Below, piece after piece: positions 55,840-63,925 of a stretch of DNA of 64,000 nucleotides (position 1 is its first letter; each line of letters begins with the position of its first letter). Origin of the DNA: Fidelibacterota bacterium. Its GTDB lineage: Bacteria > Fidelibacterota > Marinisomatia > SCGC-AAA003-L08 > JACNLC01. The stretch spans positions 111,789 to 175,788 of the forward strand of contig JABHXA010000006.1 in assembly GCA_018657495.1 (NCBI GenBank). Reading direction: 5' to 3'. The notes under the pieces were generated by a model that saw only the letters and a program-made list of their open reading frames with translations, was not told where the DNA came from and searched no databases. Position numbers and translations under genes: made by a program.

Positions 55840-57213
55840 ATGAAAAACCTAATTGGTATACCGGGGAAAAAATCAAAGGAGGATTATAGATTATCATCTA
55901 AACTCATTGAACTACTTGAACCGGTATCTGTAGAAATAACACAGGCCAAATCAGCAAATTCTCTTCTTTCCTATATTGCCATTGAAGATTATGATGCAAT
56001 ATGGATAAAGTGGTCAATGATTAAAGATTATTATATCCGTTTTCACGACAGATATAAGAAATTGAATAAATTTATCCCTATCATTATAATTCTAGACAAT
56101 GATATTATCGATGGAGCATTATGTCAAAAAAATGATTATATTTTTAATATTATTATAGAGCCTCAATTAGATTCAGTATTTCCAGAAGTGTTAGATCGAC
56201 TGGTTAAATTTGAAAGATTCAAAAACAGTCTGGCACCAGGAGTCTCCAGAAATATCCGACCAAATGGGTTTGGTACTTTTATTGGAAATTCCCGAGCTAT
56301 GACAAAATTATATTCTCAGATTGTAAAAGTCTCAAGTACAGATTTTACGGTCCTAATCCTTGGGGAAAGCGGAAGTGGTAAGGAAATTGTTGCTAACAGT
56401 ATTCATGAATTCAGCCAGAGAAAAAATTTTCCGTTTATTTCTTTGAATTGTGCCGCAATTCCTGAAAATCTTTTGGAAAGTGAATTATTCGGTTACGAGA
56501 AGGGCGCTTTTACTGGTGCAAATAAAACAAAGGCAGGAAGATTTGAGCTCGCCAATAATGGAACAATATTTCTGGATGAGATTGGAGATATGGCGCCTGA
56601 TGTTCAGGCAAAATTACTACGGGTTCTTGAAGATCATACGATTGAAAGACTTGGTGGTACGGAGTCACTTAAAATTAATATTCGATTATTAGCCGCCACA
56701 AATAAGGATCTATTACAATTAACAAAAGTTGGAGAATTCCGACTGGATTTATATCATCGTCTCAATGTTATCCCACTTACACTTTTACCAATAAATAAAA
56801 GAGAAGATGATATCATATTGTTGACTCTCCATATGATCCAAAAATTGACAAAAAACAGCACTCTCAAAATCGATGGACTATCAATGTCGCTTATTAACCA
56901 TCTAAAATTATTGCCTATGCATGGGAATGTGAGAGAACTTGAAAATATCCTGACAAGATTGATATTTTATTCCGATTCAACAATATTGGGGTTAGAAGGT
57001 CTACTCGAAACAACTACAGATCTTGATCCTGTAAGTCAGGAGGTAATCCCAGAAACTGAGCCTGAAGAAATTCTTCCATTAAAAATTGTTGAAATGAAAG
57101 CCATTGATGCAGCATTAAAAAAATTAAATGGTCATATAACAAATGTTGCAAGTACATTACAGATATCAAGAGGCGCTTTGTACAAAAAAATAAAAGAATA
57201 TAAACTTAAATAA
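55840..57213 (+). CDS. Sigma-54-dependent activator with degenerate receiver (PilR/NtrC-like)
   Basis: 457 residues. Residues 1-125 have the alternating pattern of a receiver, but the phosphoacceptor strand reads YDAIWIKWSM (Lys where Asp is expected) and the acidic pair is missing, so this is a pseudo-receiver. AAA+ domain: Walker A GESGSGKEIVANSI, ELFGYEKGAFTGANK (GAFTGA loop for sigma-54 contact), IFLDEIGDMAPDVQ, and R-finger region. C-terminal Fis-type HTH (NVASTLQISRGALYKKIKEY). It sits inside the pilus operon, and two pilin genes in the window have sigma-54 promoters. Phosphorylation is unlikely; activation could come from protein-protein contact, for example with the lone receiver two genes upstream. 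Confidence 0.92.
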   Translation: MKNLIGIPGKKSKEDYRLSSKLIELLEPVSVEITQAKSANSLLSYIAIEDYDAIWIKWSMIKDYYIRFHDRYKKLNKFIPIIIILDNDIIDGALCQKNDYIFNIIIEPQLDSVFPEVLDRLVKFERFKNSLAPGVSRNIRPNGFGTFIGNSRAMTKLYSQIVKVSSTDFTVLILGESGSGKEIVANSIHEFSQRKNFPFISLNCAAIPENLLESELFGYEKGAFTGANKTKAGRFELANNGTIFLDEIGDMAPDVQAKLLRVLEDHTIERLGGTESLKINIRLLAATNKDLLQLTKVGEFRLDLYHRLNVIPLTLLPINKREDDIILLTLHMIQKLTKNSTLKIDGLSMSLINHLKLLPMHGNVRELENILTRLIFYSDSTILGLEGLLETTTDLDPVSQEVIPETEPEEILPLKIVEMKAIDAALKKLNGHITNVASTLQISRGALYKKIKEYKLK

Positions 57214-57315
57214 CTCTAGATTGGTAACTATTTATAACTGCATTAACAGGAGAATATGTGATAAATTTTAGGGTGTACTATTTTTTAATTATCTCGGACA
57301 AGGATTAATAGTCAG

Positions 57316-58524
57316 TTGCCAAAATTTGAATGTAAAATGATAACTGAAGAAGGTATCATTACGCATAATATCGTTGATGCTCGTTCGAAATTTGATGTTT
57401 TCGATCAATTGGAGAGAAAGAATGAAGTTATTCTTTCAGTTAAAGAATTCAAAAAACCTTTTAATTTAGAAGAATGGTCAAACGGTCTCAAAAAGATTAA
57501 ACCGCAGGAGCTTGAAAATTTCACAGAACAATTGGTTGTAATGCTTGGTGCTGGAGTTCCCCTACTTAGTTCCTTGGAATCTATAGTAGATCAGGCTGAA
57601 TCCATGAACATGCAAAATGTCATAAAAGATATTGTAAAAAAAATTGAAAGAGGTGTATCATTTTCTGATGCATTGTCAGATTACCCCAAAGTTTTTAGCA
57701 ATTTATACGTCAATATGGTAAAAGTTGGTGAAGCTACAGGTGTGTTGGAGAAAATTTTGAGCCATCTTGGGGCTTTTATCCGTCATGATATTGAAGTCCG
57801 GAGAAAAATCAAAGGTGCAATGCGGTATCCAATCATAGTAATTTGCGTGCTTATCGCTGCATTTACAGGGGCAATTGTTTTTATCATACCTAAATTCTCT
57901 TCACTATTTAGTAAGGCAGGCGTTGATTTACCGCTGCCAACTAAAATAATGATGGGCATTAGTACTTTTATGACTGATTATTGGTATTTTGCCTTTGGGT
58001 CTTTGGTTGGATCGATATGGGGTTTTAGAACTTTTGTAAATTCTGCCAGAGGTGGATTGATCTGGGACAATATAAAACTACAGTTACCTATTGTGAGTGA
58101 TATAATAATTAAATCATCAATTGCCAGATTTGCTCATATACTTGAAACTTTGAATCGAAGTGGTATCCAAATTGTGAAAGCATTGGAGATCACTGAAAAA
58201 ACCATAGAAAATATTGTTATTGCTCATGGTATTCGTGATGCAAGGGAAATGGTGGAAGAAGGGATCCCACTCGCTGAAGCCCTTGGGGAAATGGGACATT
58301 TTCCATCAATGACCTTAAAGATGATTTCGGTTGGGGAAAAATCAGGTGCTCTAGATAAAATGTTATTGAATATTGCTCGACAATATGATGCTCAGGTAGA
58401 CGCAAAGGTAGAGGGCCTCTCTGCTGCAATTGAACCCATGATGACAATAATTATTGGTATCTTTTTATTAATTTTTGCGTTGGGTATTTTCCTCCCCATG
58501 TGGAGCATGATGGACTTGACATGA
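57316..58524 (+). CDS. pilC: PilC/GspF-type inner-membrane platform protein
   Basis: 402 residues from TTG 57316. Two GspF domains: NFTEQLVVMLGAGVPLLSSLE (first) and ARFAHILETLNRSGIQIVKALE (second); three membrane helices. The sequence EMVEEGIPLAEALGEMGHFPSMTLKMISVGEKSG is standard (quoted in pieces only by position about 310-345). Organises pilin polymerisation with PilB. Confidence 0.94.
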   Translation: MPKFECKMITEEGIITHNIVDARSKFDVFDQLERKNEVILSVKEFKKPFNLEEWSNGLKKIKPQELENFTEQLVVMLGAGVPLLSSLESIVDQAESMNMQNVIKDIVKKIERGVSFSDALSDYPKVFSNLYVNMVKVGEATGVLEKILSHLGAFIRHDIEVRRKIKGAMRYPIIVICVLIAAFTGAIVFIIPKFSSLFSKAGVDLPLPTKIMMGISTFMTDYWYFAFGSLVGSIWGFRTFVNSARGGLIWDNIKLQLPIVSDIIIKSSIARFAHILETLNRSGIQIVKALEITEKTIENIVIAHGIRDAREMVEEGIPLAEALGEMGHFPSMTLKMISVGEKSGALDKMLLNIARQYDAQVDAKVEGLSAAIEPMMTIIIGIFLLIFALGIFLPMWSMMDLT

Positions 58525-58599
58525 AAACATATATATTTATACGGATGGAATTGCGTGATTGGAGTTTCTCCTGAATTTGATTCAAGTAATTGAAATACT

Positions 58600-59091
58600 A
58601 TGGAAATAGATAGAAAAAAAATTAAAATATATCCTGGATTTACGATGATCGAACTGGTTTTGGTAATGGCTATAATCTCTATATTATCAGTTATTTTTAT
58701 ACCCAAATATAGTGACACACTTGATGAGTTGAGATTGTTAAATTGCAGCGATAAGATTATTGATGACCTGAAATTAATTTATAATCAGGCTATCGTTCAG
58801 CATGATTCAACTTGGTTTGTTGCGGATACTTCAGCAAATACCTATGGTATATATTCTGGATCAAGTGCTTTAACGCGGACTCTTGTAATAGATCCATCAA
58901 CAAATGCGGCTCAAATTGTTGATGTTGATGATTTATTTCCAGGTGTATCCATAACAAATGCGGATTTTGGAGGTAGCTTGGAATTTATGTTTGATTGGTG
59001 GGGTACCCCATCTAGTGGTGGGATAATCGTCCTAAATGACACTGATACAATTTATGTCACCGCTGAAACGGGGTATGTTCATAATGATTAA
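58600..59091 (+). CDS. Prepilin-type protein (GspH/FimT-like minor pilin)
   Basis: 163 residues. Cleavage site G|FTMIELVLVMAIISILSV with Glu at +5. Hydrophobic stalk, then a beta-rich globular part with LVIDPSTNAAQIV and VLNDTDTIYVTAETG typical of GspH/FimT pseudopilins. First of a minor-pilin cluster. No cognate peptidase gene in the window. Confidence 0.85.
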   Translation: MEIDRKKIKIYPGFTMIELVLVMAIISILSVIFIPKYSDTLDELRLLNCSDKIIDDLKLIYNQAIVQHDSTWFVADTSANTYGIYSGSSALTRTLVIDPSTNAAQIVDVDDLFPGVSITNADFGGSLEFMFDWWGTPSSGGIIVLNDTDTIYVTAETGYVHND

Positions 59092-59563
59092 AAAATCATA
59101 TCTCCTTTCAAAGGGAATGACCTTAATTGAAGTTACTCTTGGAATACTCTTTCTTGGAATTGCTTTTGTTGGAACTCTCTACGCAGTAAGAGCCATTGAG
59201 GAGGAAAGTAACGTGATGGTTGCTCTTATTGAGGGCACTGCTTTTGGTAATAGCATAATGGAGGTGGTGAGATCGCATAATTATGATGAAAATGCTTCCT
59301 CACCATGGAGCAATCCTTTAGGCCCAGAATCAGGAGAATCGGCCACAACATATGATGATGTTGATGATTATTATGGTGGGTATACCTGGACATATCCTGA
59401 GTATCCTGCTTTCACTGCAAAAACCAGAATATTTTACGTTGATCCAGATGTGAGTATATTCGACAGTGTTGGGACCGTTCAAAATTACAAACGAATTATT
59501 GTCCATATTTTTAATGATGCATTTGATGAAAAAATATCAATCAGTGCCATTATTACACCGTAA
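59084..59563 (+). CDS. Prepilin-type protein (PilV/GspI-like)
   Basis: 159 residues from ATG 59084 (the ATG at 59075 in the same frame is equally possible; upstream starts would extend inside the previous gene). Cleavage G|MTLIEVTLGILFLGIAF, Glu at +5. Globular part of about 110 residues. Overlaps the previous stop by eight bases. Confidence 0.82.
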   Translation: MIKKSYLLSKGMTLIEVTLGILFLGIAFVGTLYAVRAIEEESNVMVALIEGTAFGNSIMEVVRSHNYDENASSPWSNPLGPESGESATTYDDVDDYYGGYTWTYPEYPAFTAKTRIFYVDPDVSIFDSVGTVQNYKRIIVHIFNDAFDEKISISAIITP

Positions 59564-59564
59564 A

Positions 59565-60086
59565 ATGAAATATTTATTTAACAAATCATATAGGGGCATG
59601 TCAATAGTCGAACTCATTACCGGCATGTCTGTTGTTGGTGTTATTGTCTCTTCTATGGCTGCCATTATCGCAACCAGTGTTACCACATTGAAAACTGTTG
59701 ACATAAGAAAAGATTTGGTCATGAATGGATATTATGCCAGTTCAAAATTTGTACGTGAATTTCGTGAAATAGATCAACAGACAGATGTGCTTGTTGCAGA
59801 CTCGACTACAGTAAGATTTATTGTTGCAGATACTTTAACTGTGGAATACAAATTAACAAATTCAAGATTGACCCGTTTGATTGTTGGAAATTTGAATAGT
59901 TCAGTAATGACCGCACATGTTGATGTATCTAAAAGCTATTTTAATTATTGGGATAATACACAAACTGTCTTAACAGGTGTTTTTTTGCCATCTGCTGTTT
60001 GGAGAGCTAGGATAACCTTGACTATGACTGATTACGATACGGATGTTGTATTTGCTGCAGATGTTTTCCCCGAAGATTTTAAATAA
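59565..60086 (+). CDS. Prepilin-type protein (PilW/GspJ-like)
   Basis: 173 residues from ATG 59565, one base after the preceding stop; an upstream ATG (59466) in the same frame overlaps the prior gene and lacks family resemblance. Cleavage G|MSIVELITGMSVVGVIVSS, Glu at +5. Beta-rich mature region. Third minor pilin in the cluster. Confidence 0.82.
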   Translation: MKYLFNKSYRGMSIVELITGMSVVGVIVSSMAAIIATSVTTLKTVDIRKDLVMNGYYASSKFVREFREIDQQTDVLVADSTTVRFIVADTLTVEYKLTNSRLTRLIVGNLNSSVMTAHVDVSKSYFNYWDNTQTVLTGVFLPSAVWRARITLTMTDYDTDVVFAADVFPEDFK

Positions 60087-60168
60087 TCGCTTGGTTCTGC
60101 ATTATAGCATAATATTTGCATGGAAATTAATAGCGTAGTAAAAACATTAAAAATATTTAGGGGTTAAA

Positions 60169-61830
60169 ATGAAAATAAATATACAAGATAATATTCAGGC
60201 TAAAAACGGTTTTGTATTCGCAATTACATCGTTTGCCGTTTCAATGATTGTTGGATTAGTAGTTGTTTTTATGTTTAACACCGTAACACTGGAAACAACA
60301 ACTGCAAGTAAGACTACCGCCGCAAGAATAGCGTTTTGGAAAGCCTTGTCTCGTGTTAGAATGATGGAACAGCTTATAAAAGATTACGGTTTTGATACCG
60401 TACAAGAGGGTGAGCTTGTTGGAGAAGTTGAATTCACAGATATTGACGTTTGCCATAAAAGGGTAGTCAGTGAAATTAATATTGGTAATTTTACAAGGCT
60501 TGTTGAGGGAATGATGGAGAATGTAAACTGTGATTATGAAGGATTCCCTGAATACTCAATGATTTTCAGAGTAAATGATGCCTGCCATCCAGGAAGAGGT
60601 TATGGAAAGGGATGGCGTTGGGGCCGTTCAGGAAGAGGAATCGATTGGTGGGCATGGACCACTGGGTCTGGAGCATGTCTTGACATTTGGGGCTGGAAAT
60701 GGGGAAATAATTGTGGTGAAGATGATGACCATGGGAGTGATGACCATGGGAGTGATGACCATGGCGGTGATGACCATGGCGGTGGTGGATCAGGAGATGA
60801 TCATGGTGGGGATGATGATCATGGTGGAGATGATGATCATGGTGGAGATGTAGGGTGCACCTATGGCACTTTTAATGTCCTTGGTGAATCAGGGAGTCTC
60901 GACGGAATGATTTATATAGGTGCCTCAGCATATTTAGAATATTCAGGATCAACTTCCACAGTTTCTGTAGGTTCAATTAACTCCGATACAAAAATATCGG
61001 TCGTAGATTCAGCTACAGTCACGCCTGGTACTGCCCTTACAGGAAATTCTTATACCTGGAATACCAGTGAGGTTTTAGATATAGCTGATTTTGATCACTT
61101 CGATTATGACAGCCTCCTCGCAACTGCTGCTGCAATCACCTCAACCGATGCTGATAATGGCTTATTTGATGGGAATTTGCAAAATCCCTATGGAGGAGAT
61201 TTTTCAGAAACGGAAATATTTTATCTTCAGAATTACCCGAATAGAACAATTTACGTAAACGGCAATTGTAAGATTAAAAATTGTAGTATTTTAAATTCTT
61301 CTGGTACTGCGTCCACACCCGGAGTCATTGTTGCTACTGGTAACATTGAAATTGAAAGTATCACCGGGGGAAGCGTACCTGATAATATCATCTTGGTTTC
61401 AGGATCTGATGTAAAAATTAAGTATGTTAACTTTGGTTCCGATTTACCAGAGTCCAGCTGGCCGACAGTCGCAAATCAAATTTACGCCAGAGGAAAAATT
61501 GAATTAAAGGGTACGTCTGGGGTCAACCATCGGGCTTTAGCTCGTTTTTATGCTTTTAAAAATGGTAAATCATTCAAGTCTGAACATATGAATACACATG
61601 GTTTTTTATATGCTCCAAATCATAATAGTCATGTTGATTTGGACGATTTGTATTGGTTTAAAGGTGCCCTCTATGTAAATCGTGTGATAAATGATAAATT
61701 TGACAATCATTATATAAATCTACATCAATCATTTCCATCAAACTATTTTGCTGGAGGTATATTTGGGAGCGGGATGCATTTAGGTAGTGAATTATGGGTA
61801 TTAATGGATGGCTCACTTAGAGAAATATAA
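60169..61830 (+). CDS. PilX-like pilus-associated protein with Trp-rich and Asp/His-Gly repeat segments
   Basis: 553 residues. N-terminal NGFVFAITSFAVSMIVGLVV stalk without Glu +5, as in PilX/GspK-type proteins. Residues about 145-183 are tryptophan/glycine-rich with cysteines (GWRWGRSGRGIDWWAW and IWGWKWGNNC). Residues about 184-227 repeat D-D-H-G-x units (nine DHG units). The remainder, from about residue 230, shows GVIVATGNIEIES, NIILVSGSDVKIK and IYARGKIELKGTS, a beta-helix-like pattern often seen in pilus-tip proteins of this class. Suggested as tip or adhesin subunit; metal binding by the His/Asp repeat is plausible but unproven. Transcribed after three minor pilins. Confidence 0.75.
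   Translation: MKINIQDNIQAKNGFVFAITSFAVSMIVGLVVVFMFNTVTLETTTASKTTAARIAFWKALSRVRMMEQLIKDYGFDTVQEGELVGEVEFTDIDVCHKRVVSEINIGNFTRLVEGMMENVNCDYEGFPEYSMIFRVNDACHPGRGYGKGWRWGRSGRGIDWWAWTTGSGACLDIWGWKWGNNCGEDDDHGSDDHGSDDHGGDDHGGGGSGDDHGGDDDHGGDDDHGGDVGCTYGTFNVLGESGSLDGMIYIGASAYLEYSGSTSTVSVGSINSDTKISVVDSATVTPGTALTGNSYTWNTSEVLDIADFDHFDYDSLLATAAAITSTDADNGLFDGNLQNPYGGDFSETEIFYLQNYPNRTIYVNGNCKIKNCSILNSSGTASTPGVIVATGNIEIESITGGSVPDNIILVSGSDVKIKYVNFGSDLPESSWPTVANQIYARGKIELKGTSGVNHRALARFYAFKNGKSFKSEHMNTHGFLYAPNHNSHVDLDDLYWFKGALYVNRVINDKFDNHYINLHQSFPSNYFAGGIFGSGMHLGSELWVLMDGSLREI
60720..60850 (+). repeat. In-frame tandem repeat encoding D-D-H-G units
   Basis: Repeating 12-15 base units built on GATGACCATGGN / GATGATCATGGT inside the PilX-like gene. 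Units near 60727-60775 are almost identical, a sign of slippage-prone recent expansion; copy number may vary between strains. Confidence 0.85.
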
Positions 61831-61886
61831 ATATTAATAGGTTGAAATTATTGCACATACACCGAAATCCGAAAATATAGAGTGAA

Positions 61887-62096
61887 ATGAAAATAGTATT
61901 TATGATATCTGCAGCCCTCGTAACTATTGGTGGCCTTTTATTGTTATTTGCACCAAAAATGATGATAAAAATTGGCGAGGCATTTAATCGGATGGCCACA
62001 ACGGATGATATTATTCTATTAAAACGTCATATAATAGGAGTATTCCTACTGGTTATTGGGATCTACTTATTATATACATCTATGAATATGGTTTAA
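61887..62096 (+). CDS. Small two-helix membrane protein
   Basis: 69 residues: helix at about 3-24 (FMISAALVTIGGLLLLFAP), an amphipathic middle with charged residues, helix at about 46-66 (HIIGVFLLVIGIYLLYTS). Not recognised. Located between the PilX-like gene and the pilins; a role in pilus biogenesis is possible by position only. Confidence 0.6.
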   Translation: MKIVFMISAALVTIGGLLLLFAPKMMIKIGEAFNRMATTDDIILLKRHIIGVFLLVIGIYLLYTSMNMV

Positions 62097-62260
62097 TTGA
62101 TATATAAGACGCATCATTATTACATTTTATTCTATAATTCGTACAAAATGTATAAAGAATAAATTTAAATTATGTCTAGATACTGTACATTAATTGTCTA
62201 AAATATCGACAATGCATAATACTTTGACAATAAATAATATTTAACTTAAAACAAACTGCA

Positions 62261-62276
62261 TGGTACAGGTTTTGCA
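62261..62276 (+). promoter_or_regulatory. Sigma-54 promoter upstream of first pilin
   Basis: TGGTAC-AGGTT-TTGCA. The -24 GG (62262-62263) and -12 GC (62274-62275) are separated by 10 bases as required; one deviation from TGGCAC. Predicted start near 62287, 26 bases before the ATG at 62313. The sequence also forms a short imperfect hairpin, which I take as coincidental. An activator of the right class is encoded at 55840. Confidence 0.85.
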
Positions 62277-62312
62277 AGCCTGTCCGGATAAATTAAAAAA
62301 GAAAGACTAAAA

Positions 62313-62675
62313 ATGAAAAATAAAAAGGGATTTACCTTAATTGAAATGATCGTTGTTATAACCGTTATAGGAATTATGGCCGCTGTTGCTGTTCCAAAAT
62401 TCTTTGATATTACTGCTGAGGCTCATAATGCTAATAAAGCCGCTGTAGTTGGAGTAGTCAGAACAGCTGTAAATAACTGGGCTGCACAAAAACTTGCGCA
62501 AACAGGATCCAGAACATTTCCAACGGTTGTACAAGTATCTCACATGTCTATTTTGCTGGATGAAGTACCTAACCACTGGACATTTGCATCAGGAACCCTC
62601 TCTTATGGTGGAGATGGCACAGACTGGAGTTATACAACATCTTCAAATGCCTTAAGTTATACACTCCAGGAATAA
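62313..62675 (+). CDS. Type IV major-pilin-like prepilin, copy 1
   Basis: 120 residues. Short leader KNKKG, then G|FTLIEMIVVITVIGIMAAVAV, Glu at +5, PKFFDITAEAH. The mature protein is small, like the GspG/PulG-type pseudopilins or compact PilA. Very similar in its first half to the gene at 62781. Has its own sigma-54 promoter. Confidence 0.9.
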   Translation: MKNKKGFTLIEMIVVITVIGIMAAVAVPKFFDITAEAHNANKAAVVGVVRTAVNNWAAQKLAQTGSRTFPTVVQVSHMSILLDEVPNHWTFASGTLSYGGDGTDWSYTTSSNALSYTLQE

Positions 62676-62703
62676 TAACATACCGGCAGGGTACTCTCTC
62701 GTC

Positions 62704-62720
62704 TTGGCATAACTATTGCT
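62704..62720 (+). promoter_or_regulatory. Sigma-54 promoter upstream of second pilin
   Basis: TTGGCAT-AACTA-TTGCT. GG at 62706-62707 and GC at 62718-62719, 10-base gap; matches the TTGGCA/TTGCT consensus closely. Predicted start near 62731, about 50 bases upstream of ATG 62781. Confidence 0.88.
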
Positions 62721-62780
62721 AATACCAAACATAGATACTCAACAATAGCAACAAAAAGTAAATTAAAACAAACAGGAGAT

Positions 62781-63143
62781 ATGAAAATGAAAAATAATAG
62801 TGGTTTCACACTTATAGAGCTAATCATCGTCATCGCGGTGATTGGAATAATGGCAGCAGTAGCAGTACCAAAGTTTTTTGATATAAATTCAGAAGCACAT
62901 GACGCCAATAAAAGTGCTGTAATCGGGACGATAAAAACTGCTTTAAATAACTATGCAGCGCAGCAGTTGGCTCAAAATGGAGCAAGATCATTCCCAACTT
63001 CAGGAACCTTGACGCTTGCAAGTATCCTAGATGAAGTACCTGATGGTTGGACGTATGCGACAAGTACACTTTCTTATGATGGTGATGATACTACTTACTC
63101 ATATTCTACTGGTGCTAGTGAAGCAACTTATGAATTGTGGTAA
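62781..63143 (+). CDS. Type IV major-pilin-like prepilin, copy 2
   Basis: 120 residues. Leader MKMKNNSG, then FTLIELIIVIAVIGIMAAVA and PKFFDINSEAHDANKSAVIG. About two-thirds identical by eye to copy 1 in the N-terminal half, diverging in the globular part. A recent duplicate with its own promoter; followed by the terminator at 63203. Confidence 0.92.
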   Translation: MKMKNNSGFTLIELIIVIAVIGIMAAVAVPKFFDINSEAHDANKSAVIGTIKTALNNYAAQQLAQNGARSFPTSGTLTLASILDEVPDGWTYATSTLSYDGDDTTYSYSTGASEATYELW

Positions 63144-63202
63144 ATAACACAATAAGAAAGATTAGACTTCGTTCTTAATATAAGAACTGAACAGAAATCA
63201 TC

Positions 63203-63236
63203 AAAAAAGCGAGGATATATTTTCCTCGCTTTTTTT
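63203..63236 (+). terminator. Strong intrinsic terminator after the second pilin
   Basis: AAAAAAGCGAGGA-TATATT-TTCCTCGCTTTTTTT: GC-rich core GCGAGGA/TCCTCGC with A/T extension and a seven-T tail. Ends the pilin transcripts and, because of the A-run on the other side, may work from the minus strand too. Confidence 0.92.
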
Positions 63237-63369
63237 GTATCCGTATAATTATCATTTATTACAATCCACTTGCATGCAACTAAAAAATTATTATTATATT
63301 AATATGAAGAGAAATTGATAGTTATTCGACCTCAATTAATAATCGATGTCGTATTTTTGAAACAATATT

Positions 63370-63924
63370 TCATTGATTGTAATCCTTACTGATTAGTGTA
63401 TAATAAAAATCCAGATTATAGAAACCGCCGCTTATAATTATGTTCTTTAAATGATATAATGCTTTTGTATAATTTCCTTGATAATAATTGGCTAAGGCCA
63501 GATTATTATAAGCAGGGATAAATTCTTTGTTAGTCGCTAAGCATTTCAAGTATAAATCATTAGCCAATCCATATTTTTTCTGTGTAAGATATAAATTCCC
63601 CATATTATATAAGGCCTCATCAAAATCGGGTTTAATGTCAAGTGCTTTATTATAGTAATTCATTGCTTGATTTAATTCTCCAAAATTTTGATATATAGTT
63701 CCAATACGATTCAATACCTTGTATAACTTTGGATTCAATAACTCTACTGTTAAAAAATCAGTCAATGCTCTATCATATTCCATTATTCCATAAAGATAAC
63801 TCCCTTTGATTACATATGATTTATAACAAATTGGTGATTCTTTTACAGCTGTACTGCTAAAAATGTCCGGCGAGCTATAATGATCAATTCTAAACCAAGT
63901 TGAGTGTGTGAAATATATGAACAA
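63370..63924 (-). pseudogene. TPR protein fragment, probably TMTC/PMT-like glycosyltransferase C-terminus truncated by an insertion sequence
   Basis: About 185 residues readable. Four or so TPR units (GTIYQNFGELNQAMNYYNKA, GNLYLTQKKYGLANDLYLK and following). The residues before them (TWFRIDHYSSPDIFSSTAVKESPICYKSYVI) resemble the junction that leads into the TPRs of TMTC-type membrane glycosyltransferases. No ATG is available: the only possible start is TTG 63924, right where an IS-like end begins, and the frame closes 37-39 bases further on (63961-63963). Interpretation: the 5' part was removed or separated by the insertion. It could instead be a short TPR protein with a TTG start. Confidence 0.6.
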
Positions 63925-63925
63925 T

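Noticed and set aside
57258..57308. 16-codon GTG leader ORF between the sigma-54 activator and pilC
   Set aside because: It has an AGGAG upstream, but no attenuator structure follows and its composition is not informative.
60575..60853. 92-codon second-frame ORF over the DHG repeat
   Set aside because: Arises from the repeat being open in another frame (Met/Gly/Val-rich); the long frame with the pilin-like N-terminus is the coding one.
62261..62283. Riboswitch or attenuator hairpin before the first pilin
   Set aside because: The hairpin coincides exactly with a sigma-54 promoter (GG-N10-GC), lies upstream of the predicted transcript start, and shows no c-di-GMP riboswitch core.
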